Shown here in pieces: positions 1 to 9,408 of a DNA stretch of 64,000 nucleotides. A program made the position numbers and the translations under genes. This DNA comes from Flectobacillus major DSM 103 (lineage in GTDB: Bacteria; Bacteroidota; Bacteroidia; Cytophagales; Spirosomataceae). The notes beneath the pieces were generated by a model that saw nothing but the letters and a program-made list of their open reading frames with translations, did no database searches and had not been told where the DNA came from. The stretch spans positions 4,411,812-4,475,811 of the forward strand of contig NZ_KE386491.1 in NCBI RefSeq assembly GCF_000427405.1, read 5' to 3'. Position 1 is the first letter of the stretch. Each line of letters starts with the position of its first letter.

Positions 1-82
1 AATATTTTAGCACAATGACTTATGGTCATCGAAGCTATATATGTGTACTTGAACCCTTAATATCTGATAAATTTTTCTAACC

Positions 83-2299
83 ATGAGGAAAAATTACCTT
101 CCGCTGCTTTATACAGCAGTATCTCTTAGTTTGGTTTCTACGGCAGTAAATGCCCAGAACGACCTGCCCCCTAACGCAGTGAATGGCAAATGCTATGCAA
201 AATGCTTGAAGCCAGCACAATTTACAACAAAGACACAACAGTATGTAACAAAAGAAGCTGGCAAAACCCTTTCGGTAGTACCTGCCGTTTTTGGCACAGA
301 AACTAAGTCGATTGTGGTTAAAGAAGCCGCAAAACGCTTGGAAATAGTACCTGCTGCTTATAAATCTGTTTCAGAACAAGTATTGGTAAAAGAGGCTGGA
401 AAAACTGTAACGGTTGTTCCTGCTGTATACAAAACCGAAACGGAAACAATCCTTGTAAAAGAAGCATCTAAAAAAATAGAGGTAGTGCCTGCTCAGTATA
501 AAACGGTAACCGAACAAGTTTTTGTGGGGGGGTGCCCGACGGGTTCTTATATGGCTGGTGCTTGGGACAATATCAAAAGAAGCTTTGTTCGTCCTGATGG
601 CTCTGTATTGGAAGGCTCTCCTTGTAAAAAATTAGAGGTAGTTCCTGCAGTATTAAAAACTGAAACAGAACAGTACATCACAAAACCTGCCTCAAAAAGC
701 TATACAGTTGTTCCTGCTGTATACAAAACTGAAACAGAAAAGTATGTGGTTAAACCTGCATTTTCTCGTTTAGAGGTTATTCCTGCTGAATACAAAACCG
801 TAACTGAGAATATTCTTGTTAAAGAAGCTTCAAAAGTATTGACAGTTATACCTGCCACTTTCAAAAAAGTAACGGAAAGAAGATTGGTAAAAGAGGCTTC
901 AAAAACTCTGACTCCCAATGTGTTCACTTACAAAACGGTTACTGAAAATATATTAGTAAAAGAGGCTTCAAAAAAATTAGAAGTTGTACCAGCTCAATAC
1001 AAAACAATCACTGAACAAGTCTTGGTAAAAGAAGCATCTACGGCATTGGTAACAACACCACCTGTATATGAAACTGTAACAGAAAAAGTGAAAGTTCGTG
1101 ACGAATATACAAAATACGAAAAAGGTAAAGCAGACCCATCGTGTTTGTCGGCCAATCCTGATGACTGCCGTATTTTGTGTTTAGTAACAGTACCTGCCGA
1201 ATACAAAACTATTACAAAGCAAGTGTTAAAAACGCCTGCAGGTACAAAAGAAGTAGTTACGCCTGCTCAGTACACTACAGTAACACGCCAGATTCTGGCT
1301 TCGCCTGCTACAGTAAAAGAAACCGTAATTCCTGCTGAATACAAAACTTTTACGAAACAAGTACTCGTTGCTCCAAGCGATTTGGCCGTAGCAAAAGATA
1401 TTGTAGCAGAATACGAAACTTATACCAAAGAAGTAGTAGACCAACCCGCTAAAGTAACAGAAAAAGAAATTCCTGCTGAATACAAAACTATCACTAAAAC
1501 GGTTATTGCTAAATCGGCATTAACTCGTGAAATAGCAATTCCTGCAGAATATGCGTCGGTAACAAAACAAATTTTGGTAAAAGATGCAGAAGTAAAAGAG
1601 CAAGTAATACCAGCTGTATATGCTACCCGTCAAAAACAAGTTGTGGCTACTCCTGCAAAATCAGTAGAGGTAGACGTTCAAACGCCTTGTGTTGCTCCAG
1701 GTACAACTCCAAGTACAGTTGTTGCTAGTATTAAATTACCTGCTGGACAAAGTTGTTATCAGGTATTGACAAAACAAATTGTGGCTGCTCCAGCTTCAAC
1801 ACGTGAAATTGTAGTGCCAGCTGTATATGCTACTCGCCAAAAGCAAGTATTGGTATCGCCAGCAACTACCAAGGTAATCGAAACACCTGCTCAGTACGAA
1901 ACGCGTGTTCGCCAATTATTGGCAGCACCAGCTACTACTCGCGAAGAAGAAATCCCTGCTGAATCAAAAACTTATACTCGTACTGTTGTAAAATCACCAG
2001 CTAAAACAAACGAAAATACTATTCCTGCTGAATATGGCTCGTTTACTACTACAGCCAAAGTTGCCGACAATATGTATGCCGATTGGGTAGAGGTAATTTG
2101 TGGTAATAAACTAACAGTTGAGAAAATTATCCAGATTCAACGTGCCTTGAAAGTGAAAGGTTATGACCCAGGCCCAATCGACGATGTAATTGGGCCAAGA
2201 ACTAGAGCAGCCTTGACTCAGTTCCAAAAAGATAATAACCTCCCATTGGGTAATATCAATATCGAAACTTTGAAGGCTTTAGGCTTAAATGATAACTAG
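83..2299 (+). CDS. Secreted repeat protein with C-terminal peptidoglycan-binding domain
   Basis: A 738-residue protein with a signal peptide (residues 1-24, ending VNA). A short Cys motif (CYAKC, residues 37-41) is followed by about 23 degenerate units of 21-25 residues, built on a core like VPAxYKTVTEQ followed by a basic/acidic VKEAS or SPAT segment. Units in the first half end in KEASK; units in the second half end in SPAT or APAT. Three loops containing Cys interrupt the repeats (near residues 150-180, 345-370 and 535-570). The last 65 residues resemble a PG_binding_1 domain (KGYDPGPIDDVIGPRTRAAL), which in known families binds peptidoglycan. I infer an elongated periplasmic or cell-surface protein anchored to the wall. 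The function of the repeats is unknown to me, although similar CYAKC-plus-VPA repeats occur in Bacteroidota OmpA-type proteins. A hairpin terminator follows, so the gene appears monocistronic. Confidence 0.85.
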   Translation: MRKNYLPLLYTAVSLSLVSTAVNAQNDLPPNAVNGKCYAKCLKPAQFTTKTQQYVTKEAGKTLSVVPAVFGTETKSIVVKEAAKRLEIVPAAYKSVSEQVLVKEAGKTVTVVPAVYKTETETILVKEASKKIEVVPAQYKTVTEQVFVGGCPTGSYMAGAWDNIKRSFVRPDGSVLEGSPCKKLEVVPAVLKTETEQYITKPASKSYTVVPAVYKTETEKYVVKPAFSRLEVIPAEYKTVTENILVKEASKVLTVIPATFKKVTERRLVKEASKTLTPNVFTYKTVTENILVKEASKKLEVVPAQYKTITEQVLVKEASTALVTTPPVYETVTEKVKVRDEYTKYEKGKADPSCLSANPDDCRILCLVTVPAEYKTITKQVLKTPAGTKEVVTPAQYTTVTRQILASPATVKETVIPAEYKTFTKQVLVAPSDLAVAKDIVAEYETYTKEVVDQPAKVTEKEIPAEYKTITKTVIAKSALTREIAIPAEYASVTKQILVKDAEVKEQVIPAVYATRQKQVVATPAKSVEVDVQTPCVAPGTTPSTVVASIKLPAGQSCYQVLTKQIVAAPASTREIVVPAVYATRQKQVLVSPATTKVIETPAQYETRVRQLLAAPATTREEEIPAESKTYTRTVVKSPAKTNENTIPAEYGSFTTTAKVADNMYADWVEVICGNKLTVEKIIQIQRALKVKGYDPGPIDDVIGPRTRAALTQFQKDNNLPLGNINIETLKALGLNDN

Positions 2300-2330
2300 G
2301 CCAATTCAATCCTTTTGAAGTAAGTGCAAG

Positions 2331-2363
2331 AAACCTCGTAGCCAAAAGCTATGAGGTTTTTTT
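2331..2363 (+). terminator. Intrinsic terminator after the repeat protein
   Basis: A 12-nt arm (2331-2342) pairs with 2348-2359 across a 5-nt loop with one internal mismatch. A run of seven T follows the stem. Confidence 0.85.
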
Positions 2364-2434
2364 GTATCCCTAAAATACCTGATTGTCTAGCTCGTTTTTT
2401 TATATAATTTTAGCTTTTCAACAAAAGAAACAAC

Positions 2435-2875
2435 ATGATGATTGGGATAGTCAAAGGGCTGAGTTTGGCTTATGGCCTACTAGTGGCACAACATAGTTTT
2501 TCACAAAATATTTTGGAAGCAACTTTCTTTCAAGGAAGCTATGAAGAAGTATTACAGGAAGCCCAAAAACAAAAGAAACCTATTTTTCTTACTTTTTCGG
2601 CAAGTTGGTGCCAGCCTTGTAAAAAACTTGAAGATGAATCTTTCTCAGATCAGACACTGGCCTCTATCATGAGTCTTCGGTACATAGCCAAAATTATTGA
2701 TGTTGAGCAATTTGTAGGTATGGACGTAGCCGATATCTATCATGTATCTGAATACCCTATTTCTATTGTCCTAGATTACAAAGGCAAAGAACTAAAAAGA
2801 CTACGAGGTTTTTTCCCACCTGATTATTTAATTAATATCCTTAGTAAATACCCTTCATTTAGGCCGATCAAGTAA
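2435..2875 (+). CDS. Thioredoxin-fold exported protein
   Basis: A 146-residue protein with an N-terminal signal-like segment (residues 1-24, ending in SFSQ). A thioredoxin-like fold has the redox motif WCQPCK at residues 58-63 and a later cis-proline candidate in SEYPIS. The length and the phrase KKPIFLTFSASWC fit the thioredoxin_7/DUF255-like families, whose members act as thiol-disulfide reductases or chaperone-like proteins in the periplasm. The gene stands alone between a terminator and the hemE promoter region. The substrate is unknown. The start codon is the first of two adjacent Met codons. Confidence 0.8.
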   Translation: MMIGIVKGLSLAYGLLVAQHSFSQNILEATFFQGSYEEVLQEAQKQKKPIFLTFSASWCQPCKKLEDESFSDQTLASIMSLRYIAKIIDVEQFVGMDVADIYHVSEYPISIVLDYKGKELKRLRGFFPPDYLINILSKYPSFRPIK

Positions 2876-2926
2876 AGCAAAAATATTAATCCCTAATATC
2901 TAAAATCCTATACCAAATTATTGCCG

Positions 2927-2934
2927 TATATTTG
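2927..2934 (+). promoter_or_regulatory. Candidate -7 promoter element of hemE
   Basis: The sequence TATATTTG matches the Bacteroidota -7 consensus TAnnTTTG and lies 82 nt before the hemE start codon. I do not see a good -33 TTG at the usual spacing, so this rests on the -7 element alone. Confidence 0.45.
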
Positions 2935-2965
2935 TAAAATACATTTATCGGAAGAGTCTTCGAGC

Positions 2966-2988
2966 TAGTTATAACAGGTAGTTATAAC
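2966..2988 (+). promoter_or_regulatory. Tandem palindromic boxes in the hemE leader
   Basis: TAGTTATAAC occurs at 2966-2975 and again at 2979-2988, so the centres are 13 bp apart. Each copy contains the perfect palindrome GTTATAAC. They lie between the candidate -7 element and the hemE start, where an operator would act. No regulator is identified. Confidence 0.5.
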
Positions 2989-3016
2989 CAAAACGATACT
3001 CTATTGGAACTAATCA

Positions 3017-4042
3017 ATGGAAAACTTACAAAACGATTTAATATTGAGAGCCGCTCGTGGCGAGCGTGTTGAGCGAGTTCCCGTTTGGATGATGCGTCAA
3101 GCAGGGCGAATTTTGCCAGAATACCGTGCCGTACGTGAAAAAGCAGGTAGTTTTATTCAGTTAGCTACCAACCCCGAAATGGCCGCTGAAGTAACCATTC
3201 AGCCAGTAGATATTTTGGGAGTAGACGCTGCTATTATTTTTTCAGATATTTTGGTAGTGCCCGAGGCCATGGGGTTACCCTATATTATGGAAGAAAAGGT
3301 AGGCCCTATTTTTCCTGAAACCATCAAATCAATGGCCGATGTCGACAAATTGGTGGTTGCTAATCCAGAAGAACAATTGAAGTATGTATTAGATGCTATC
3401 AAAATAGTAAAACGTGAATTGAATGGTCGTGTACCTTTGATTGGTTTTGCTGGAGCACCTTTTACATTGCTTTGCTATATGATTGAAGGAAAAGGGTCAA
3501 AAACTTTTTCAAAAGCCAAAAAAGCTCTTTATTCTGAAACAGAGCTTTCGCATGCTTTATTACAAAAAATTACAGATACCACTATTGCCTATCTGAAAGC
3601 TCAGATTGCCGCTGGAGCTAATTTGGTACAAATTTTTGACTCTTGGGCTGGTATTCTTTCGCCTGATCAATATCGTACCTATTCGTTGCCCTATATTGCC
3701 CAAATTTGTGATGCCATTACCGAAGTACCAGTAACAGTATTTGCTAAAGGCGCATTTTTTGCCCGAGAAGATATGGGTAAACTCAACTGTGATGTTGTAG
3801 GCTTGGACTGGAACATGGATATTGCTGAGTCGAGAAGGTTGGTTGGAAATACCAAAACATTGCAAGGCAACCTAGACCCATGTGTATTGTATGCCTCTTT
3901 TGATGAAATCAAAAAACATACCGTTTCGATGATAGAACAGTTTGGCAAACAACAATACATTGCCAACTTAGGGCATGGTGTATATCCAGACACAAATCCT
4001 GATAAAGTAAAATGCTTTATTGATACTGTAAAGAGCTATTAG
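3017..4042 (+). CDS. hemE: Uroporphyrinogen decarboxylase
   Basis: A 341-residue cytoplasmic enzyme that converts uroporphyrinogen III to coproporphyrinogen III in heme biosynthesis. The N-terminal signature [17 protein letters not shown] holds the conserved Arg residues that bind substrate carboxylates. Further family motifs are [13 protein letters not shown] near residue 142, IFDSWAG near residue 208 and the C-terminal [13 protein letters not shown]. Length is normal for the family. The gene is single and convergent with guaB. The leader contains a TAnnTTTG element and tandem palindromes, which suggests regulation. Confidence 0.97.
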   Translation: MENLQNDLILRAARGERVERVPVWMMRQAGRILPEYRAVREKAGSFIQLATNPEMAAEVTIQPVDILGVDAAIIFSDILVVPEAMGLPYIMEEKVGPIFPETIKSMADVDKLVVANPEEQLKYVLDAIKIVKRELNGRVPLIGFAGAPFTLLCYMIEGKGSKTFSKAKKALYSETELSHALLQKITDTTIAYLKAQIAAGANLVQIFDSWAGILSPDQYRTYSLPYIAQICDAITEVPVTVFAKGAFFAREDMGKLNCDVVGLDWNMDIAESRRLVGNTKTLQGNLDPCVLYASFDEIKKHTVSMIEQFGKQQYIANLGHGVYPDTNPDKVKCFIDTVKSY

Positions 4043-4189
4043 TGTTTAAATGAAACTGTTTGAAGCTTTGTAACGAGCAAATAAATTTGCTAGCCAACAG
4101 GAAAATACCAGAGAATATTCAAGGTAATCTTTATTCTGAGTAGTGTTACAGTACTTTCAAACCGCTAAGTTCAGACGGTTTCGATGCTA

Positions 4190-4234
4190 TAAAAAGAAGA
4201 GGCGTAGAATTCTATGTTGAATTTTACGCCTCTT
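4190..4234 (-). terminator. Terminator between convergent hemE and guaB
   Basis: A 16-nt arm (4197-4212) pairs with 4219-4234 with one mismatch. Read on the minus strand the stem is followed by a T-rich stretch, so it best serves guaB. It may also stop hemE transcription. Confidence 0.75.
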
Positions 4235-4252
4235 GCTTTATGATGACAAAAT

Positions 4253-5722
4253 CTATTTAGCACTGTAGTTGGGTGCTTCTTTAGAAATGGTAATATCATG
4301 AGGATGGCTTTCTTTAACCCCAGCAGAAGTAATTTTTACGAATCTTGCTTTCTGCATCGACTCAATACTTCCAGCACCACAATAGCCCATACCAGCCTTT
4401 AAGCCGCCAACCATTTGATAAAGAATTTCAGCCACCGAGCCTTTGAAAGGAACACGGCCAACAATACCTTCTGGTACTAATTTTTTAATATCATCTTCTG
4501 CATCTTGGAAATAACGGTCTTTAGAACCATCTTCCATAGCTTCCAACGAGCCCATACCACGGTAAGTTTTGAATTTACGTCCTTCAAAAATGATTACCTC
4601 GCCTGGAGCTTCGTCTGTTCCAGCCAACATCGACCCAATCATTACAGTGCTAGCTCCGCCTGCAATAGCCTTTGCAATATCGCCAGAGAAACGAATACCG
4701 CCATCGGCGATAATTGGTACACCCATACCTTCAACGGCTCTGGCTGCTTCATAAACTGCAGTTAACTGAGGCATACCAACCCCCGCAATAATACGAGTGG
4801 TACAAATACTACCAGGGCCAACACCTACTTTTACGGCATCTGCACCTGCTTCTGCTAAGGCTTTAGCACCTTCGCCAGTAGCAACGTTTCCAACAATCAC
4901 ATCTAATTCAGGAAACTTAGCTTTTACGGTTTTCAAGGCATCAATTACCCCTTTTGAGTGGCCGTGTGCAGTATCAATACTAATAACATCGACACCCACC
5001 TGTACTAATGCCTGAACTCTTTCGAGTAAGTCGTAAGTAACACCAACAGCAGCCCCAACACGTAAGCGACCTAAAGAGTCTTTAGAAGCATTTGGATGGC
5101 TTTTGCGTTTTAGAATATCTTTGTAAGTAACCAACCCAATCAACTTATTGTTGTCGTCAACGATAGGGAGTTTTTCGATTTTGTATTCTTGTAGAATATT
5201 TTCAGCTTCATCAAGAGACGTTCCTTTTTGGGCAGTAATCAAACTATTCTTAGTCATGATTTCATTGACCAACTTGGTCATATCTTTCTGAAATCTCAAA
5301 TCTCTATTAGTAAGAATTCCGATAAGCTTACCCTCATGGTCGATTACAGGAATACCACCAATTTTGAATTCACGCATAATACGATGAGCATCGCCAAGGG
5401 TTTGGCCGTCGGTCAAAGTAACAGGGTCAATAATCATTCCTGATTCTGAACGTTTTACTTTTCTTACTTGAGCCGCTTGCTGAGCAATGGTCATATTTTT
5501 ATGGATAATACCGATTCCACCTTCTTGAGCCATAGCAATAGCTAATTCGGCCTCGGTAACAGTATCCATGGCAGCAGAAATCATTGGAATATTCAAAGTG
5601 ATATTGCGAGTGAGCTGAGTTTTGGTGCTCGTATCTCTTGGAAGTACTTCGGAGTAAGCGGGAAGAAGCAATACGTCATCGTATGTTAATGCTTCATATA
5701 AGAACTTGGATGTATCTAACAT
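4253..5722 (-). CDS. guaB: Inosine-5'-monophosphate dehydrogenase
   Basis: A 489-residue enzyme oxidising IMP to XMP, the committed step of GTP synthesis. The N-terminal segment [16 protein letters not shown] is typical. Two CBS domains fill roughly residues 95-210 and are a usual site of nucleotide regulation. The catalytic loop [10 protein letters not shown] near residue 305 carries the active-site Cys. The IMP-binding and flap region ([10 protein letters not shown], then [10 protein letters not shown]) is intact. A TAAATTTG box lies 33 nt before the start. Length and motif order are standard, with no sign of damage. Confidence 0.97.
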   Translation of the reverse strand: MLDTSKFLYEALTYDDVLLLPAYSEVLPRDTSTKTQLTRNITLNIPMISAAMDTVTEAELAIAMAQEGGIGIIHKNMTIAQQAAQVRKVKRSESGMIIDPVTLTDGQTLGDAHRIMREFKIGGIPVIDHEGKLIGILTNRDLRFQKDMTKLVNEIMTKNSLITAQKGTSLDEAENILQEYKIEKLPIVDDNNKLIGLVTYKDILKRKSHPNASKDSLGRLRVGAAVGVTYDLLERVQALVQVGVDVISIDTAHGHSKGVIDALKTVKAKFPELDVIVGNVATGEGAKALAEAGADAVKVGVGPGSICTTRIIAGVGMPQLTAVYEAARAVEGMGVPIIADGGIRFSGDIAKAIAGGASTVMIGSMLAGTDEAPGEVIIFEGRKFKTYRGMGSLEAMEDGSKDRYFQDAEDDIKKLVPEGIVGRVPFKGSVAEILYQMVGGLKAGMGYCGAGSIESMQKARFVKITSAGVKESHPHDITISKEAPNYSAK

Positions 5723-5754
5723 GGCAAATAGCGTTGATTTTGTTATTTGCCAGA

Positions 5755-5762
5755 CAAATTTA
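5755..5762 (-). promoter_or_regulatory. Candidate -7 promoter element of guaB
   Basis: On the minus strand this reads TAAATTTG, a match to TAnnTTTG, 33 nt upstream of the guaB ATG. No clear -33 partner was seen. Confidence 0.45.
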
Positions 5763-5825
5763 CGACGAGTTTTGTACTTTTAAAAGAAAATCGTAAAAAT
5801 CATTATTATTTAATTGTGAAATTCA

Positions 5826-6857
5826 ATGTCTTACAAGAAAACCTCAACTTTAATTCATTATTATTTTAAGATTTGTTTTCTGGTATTGGGGCTATATACA
5901 AGCCCTGTTTTTGCTCAAAATAGTTGGCAGAAATTTGGTTTTTCTCAGGCTAAAATGGGTTCTCCTTTCTCTATTGTGGTTTATTCCAAAGATTCTATTG
6001 GTGTAAGTATCCTTGCCCAAAAGGCTTATCAGCTTGTTGATTCGCTCAATCTGATTTATAGCGACTACCTGCCTCAAAGTGAATTAAGTTTATTGACCCA
6101 ACACAAAACTCAGCCTATAAAAGTATCTAACGCTATGATTGACATTTTGCAAAGGTCGCAAAAAGCCTACCAGTTGAGTCACGGGGCGTTTGATATTACA
6201 ATTGGGCCATTGGTCAAATTATGGCGACAAGCCCGTAAAGCCAAGGTTTTTCCTGCCGATTCGCTGATTTTGCAAGCCCAAAATCGCTTAGGATTTGGGG
6301 CTATTGTTTTAGATACCGCCAATCAATGGGTATATATCAACAAGCCTAATATGCAACTCGACTTAGGGGGTATTGCCAAAGGGTATATAGCTCAGCAAGT
6401 AGTCAATTACTTTATGAAGGCAGGCTTTCCGCGTGTGTTGGTAGATGCAGGTGGCGATATTGCTACGGGGCAAGCTCCGCCCGATAAAACAGCTTGGAGT
6501 ATTGGAGTAAATATGCCTGAATCTGAGCAACTGATGCCCAAAATGCTCAAAATTCAAAACGCTTCGGTGGCAACTTCTGGCGATATGTATCAATATGTGG
6601 AAATAAAAGGACAAAAATTCTCACATATTGTAAATCCAGCAACAGGCTTGGGACTTACCCATCAAAGAAACGTTACAGTGATAGCTCCCGACGGAGCAAC
6701 AGCCGACTGGCTCGCTACAGCGTGTAGTGTATTGTCAGTAAAAAAAGCGATGCGTTTGGTAAACCAAATACCCCGTAGTGGTGTACTAATTACAGAAATA
6801 AGGAAAGGGAAAATAATGAAATGGACTAACAGGCGGTTTAATCAGTGGTTATTGTAA
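5826..6857 (+). CDS. apbE: FAD:protein FMN transferase (ApbE family)
   Basis: A 343-residue exported enzyme. An uncleaved or cleaved N-terminal hydrophobic segment (about residues 13-30, ending PVFAQ) places it outside the cytoplasm. Members of this family attach FMN covalently to Thr residues of proteins such as Na+-translocating NADH:quinone reductase and Rnf subunits. Diagnostic motifs are DLGGIAKGY near residue 179, VDAGGDIATG near residue 206, ATSGDMYQYV near residue 250 and IVNPATG. No flavinylation target such as nqr is visible in this window. A short hairpin follows the gene. Confidence 0.92.
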   Translation: MSYKKTSTLIHYYFKICFLVLGLYTSPVFAQNSWQKFGFSQAKMGSPFSIVVYSKDSIGVSILAQKAYQLVDSLNLIYSDYLPQSELSLLTQHKTQPIKVSNAMIDILQRSQKAYQLSHGAFDITIGPLVKLWRQARKAKVFPADSLILQAQNRLGFGAIVLDTANQWVYINKPNMQLDLGGIAKGYIAQQVVNYFMKAGFPRVLVDAGGDIATGQAPPDKTAWSIGVNMPESEQLMPKMLKIQNASVATSGDMYQYVEIKGQKFSHIVNPATGLGLTHQRNVTVIAPDGATADWLATACSVLSVKKAMRLVNQIPRSGVLITEIRKGKIMKWTNRRFNQWLL

Positions 6858-6895
6858 ACATACCTGTATTTAGCAGGATAGGAAGCATAATAGAT

Positions 6896-6916
6896 AAGAG
6901 TATTTTTGATACTCTT
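6896..6916 (+). terminator. Probable terminator after apbE
   Basis: An 8-bp perfect stem (6896-6903 with 6909-6916) with a 5-nt loop; only a weak T-rich tail follows. Confidence 0.5.
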
Positions 6917-7035
6917 TCACTTTTGTTAAGTGAATATATTAAGGTTAGATAAATCAACCTATTGGACGGGCTATTTACTTAGTAGGAAAACATTATTTTA
7001 CCTCAGAAAAAAACTTGTATTGACATTTCAATCAG

Positions 7036-7980
7036 ATGAAAAACCTGTTATTAACCTCTCTTTTTGTATCATTAACCAGTTGTTTTGTTCAGGCTCAGCG
7101 TTTAGAAGCCTACGAACAAGTTATTCCAAATACTGCTATCAAGTTCAAAATGGTACCTATTCAAGGAGGTACTTTTACCATAGGCAGTAGTGCTGCCGAA
7201 ATAGGACACGAGGCCGATGAGTCGCCACAAGTAAACGTAAAAATACAGCCTTTTTGGATGGGAGCTTACGAGGTTACTTACGACGAATATCAGTTGTTTT
7301 TTGAAGAAGAGCGTGACCCCGAACCTAAGCCCGATGCCATAACGCGTCCTAGCCCACCTTATATAGACTTTACCTTGGGTATGGGTAAAGTAGGAGGTTT
7401 TCCGGCCAACTCTATGCAGCAATACGCCGCTTTGATGTATTGCAAATGGCTTTATTACAAAACGGGTGTTTTTTATAGATTACCTACCGAAGCTGAGTGG
7501 GAGTATGCTTGCCGAGCGGGAAGTGCAACCCGATTCTTTTTTGGCGATAATGAAAAAAACTTGGGGGAATATGCTTGGTACAAAGCCAATGCCGAAGGGC
7601 ATTACCACCATGTAGGCGAAAAGAAACCTAATCCTTGGGGTTTGTACGATATGCTGGGCAATGTGGCCGAGTGGACACTAGATCAGTATGATGAAAGTTT
7701 TTATCAGAAAATCAAAGAGGGCGAAGAAAACCCCTATTCAATCAAAAATAAAAGATATCAAAGTACCGTAAAAGGAGGTAACTATCAAGATGACCCCCTT
7801 GCTTTGAGAAGTGCCAACCGACTCAAATCTGACCCTATCTGGAATCGTCGTGACCCCCAAGTACCCAAAAGTAAGTGGTGGAATGCCGATGCCCCTTTTG
7901 TAGGATTTAGGGTAGTAAAACCTTTACAACAACCCTCTAAAGAGGAGGTAGATGCTTTTTTTGACAATGTATTAAAATAA
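7036..7980 (+). CDS. SUMF1/formylglycine-generating-enzyme-fold protein
   Basis: A 314-residue protein with a signal peptide (about residues 1-20, ending FVQAQ). The body is an FGE-sulfatase (SUMF1) fold: [56 protein letters not shown] and FVGFRVVK appear in the order typical of the family. The paired cysteines of true formylglycine-generating enzymes are not seen in the C-terminal part, so sulfatase activation is unlikely. Related Bacteroidota proteins include gliding lipoproteins such as GldJ and GldK, but the domain order and length do not settle this. Only 22 nt separate it from the next gene, an oxidoreductase, suggesting an operon that acts on an exported sugar-like substrate. Confidence 0.85.
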   Translation: MKNLLLTSLFVSLTSCFVQAQRLEAYEQVIPNTAIKFKMVPIQGGTFTIGSSAAEIGHEADESPQVNVKIQPFWMGAYEVTYDEYQLFFEEERDPEPKPDAITRPSPPYIDFTLGMGKVGGFPANSMQQYAALMYCKWLYYKTGVFYRLPTEAEWEYACRAGSATRFFFGDNEKNLGEYAWYKANAEGHYHHVGEKKPNPWGLYDMLGNVAEWTLDQYDESFYQKIKEGEENPYSIKNKRYQSTVKGGNYQDDPLALRSANRLKSDPIWNRRDPQVPKSKWWNADAPFVGFRVVKPLQQPSKEEVDAFFDNVLK

Positions 7981-8002
7981 AACTCAATACTATATTTAAC
8001 TT

Positions 8003-9316
8003 ATGAATCAGACAAGAAGAGATTTTATGAAAAATACCTCCATTATTACTGGAGGTTTGTTGACAACGCCCTTTTTATCAGAGGCAAGCATGTTCAACTC
8101 AAATGTTGATGATACCATCAAAATTGCACTCATAGGCTGTGGTGGGCGAGGTACAGGTGCTGCTATTCAGGCATTGAGTACCAAGCAAAATGTAAAATTA
8201 GTAGCTATGGCCGATGCCTTTCAAGACCGCCTAGATTCTTGTTACAAAGAAATTACAGGCGATGAATTTGAAAACCTCAAAGCCAAAATAGACGTACCTG
8301 CCGAACGCCGTTTTGTAGGTTTTGATGCGTATCAAAAAGCCATACCTTTGGCCGATGTCGTGATTTTGACAACTCCTCCAGGTTTCAGACCGATCCATTT
8401 TGAAGCAGCTGTCAATGCCAGTAAGCATATTTTCATGGAAAAACCTGTAGCTACTGACCCTGCGGGTATCCAAAGGGTATTGGTTGCAGCCGAAAAAGCC
8501 AAAGCAAAAAAACTCAATGTGGTGGTTGGTCTACAACGCCATTACCAAACGTCTTACCGCGAGTTAATGAAACGTTTTCAAGATGGTATGGTTGGCGATA
8601 TAGTTTCGGCTTCGGTGTGGTGGAACAACGATGGCGTTTGGATGAACCCACGAAAAACTGGTCAAACAGAAATGGAATACCAAATGAGAAACTGGTATTA
8701 TTTTAACTGGCTTTGTGGCGACCATATTACAGAACAACACATCCATAATATTGATGTAATTAACTGGGCTAAAAATGCCTATCCTATAAAAGCCCGAGGT
8801 ACAGGTGGCCGTGAAGTACGCAAAGGAAAAGATTATGGCGAAATTTTTGACCATCATATCGTTGAATTTGAATATGCCGATGGTACAATTATGAACTCGC
8901 AATGCCGTCATATAAAAGGTACTTGGACAAAAGTAGATGAGCTTATAGTAGGGACAAAAGGCAAAATTATGTTCGATGCAGGACAAATTGCCGATTATAA
9001 AGGTAATACACTTTTTAAACACAATGCCTCAAAAGATCCTAACCCTTACCAAGTTGAGCATGATGAGCTTTTTGAAGCTATTGCTAAAGGACAATACAAA
9101 TTTGCAGATGCCGAAAATGGAGCTAAATCTACGATGACCTCTATTTTAGGGCGAATGGCAACGTATTCGGGCCAGGTAGTATCGTGGGACAAAGCCATTA
9201 CCTCAGGAATAAGTCTTGCCCCAAAAACATTTGCTTGGGATGCCGATATGCCATTAAAACCCGATGCCAATGGCTTGTATCCTGTAGCTATACCAGGCAA
9301 AACCAAATATGTATAG
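8003..9316 (+). CDS. Gfo/Idh/MocA-family oxidoreductase with Tat-type signal
   Basis: A 437-residue NAD(P)-dependent oxidoreductase. The N-terminus has a twin-arginine motif (RRDFMK, residues 5-10) and a hydrophobic stretch, typical of periplasmic members of this family. The Rossmann motif is ALIGCGGRGTGA near residue 45, and the conserved EKPVATD near residue 146 supplies the catalytic Lys. The C-terminal half is the family's substrate-binding domain. Some family members use bound NAD for glycosidase or isomerase chemistry. The substrate is not evident. It probably forms a two-gene operon with the upstream SUMF1-fold gene. Confidence 0.9.
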   Translation: MNQTRRDFMKNTSIITGGLLTTPFLSEASMFNSNVDDTIKIALIGCGGRGTGAAIQALSTKQNVKLVAMADAFQDRLDSCYKEITGDEFENLKAKIDVPAERRFVGFDAYQKAIPLADVVILTTPPGFRPIHFEAAVNASKHIFMEKPVATDPAGIQRVLVAAEKAKAKKLNVVVGLQRHYQTSYRELMKRFQDGMVGDIVSASVWWNNDGVWMNPRKTGQTEMEYQMRNWYYFNWLCGDHITEQHIHNIDVINWAKNAYPIKARGTGGREVRKGKDYGEIFDHHIVEFEYADGTIMNSQCRHIKGTWTKVDELIVGTKGKIMFDAGQIADYKGNTLFKHNASKDPNPYQVEHDELFEAIAKGQYKFADAENGAKSTMTSILGRMATYSGQVVSWDKAITSGISLAPKTFAWDADMPLKPDANGLYPVAIPGKTKYV

Positions 9317-9408
9317 GCCAAGGTGTTCGTCTGAGAATTAATAGATAATATTTGCTTTAACAATATTTTTTTTCAAAATTGGTGGCAAATAATTTAATTC
9401 ATACACGT

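Noticed and set aside
700-1444. Open frames on the minus strand under the repeat protein
   Set aside because: They arise from the repeated codons of the plus-strand gene; they lack family motifs and sit opposite a clear coding region.
8564-9022. 152-codon frame opposite the Gfo/Idh/MocA gene
   Set aside because: It is a shadow of a gene with strong family motifs on the plus strand.
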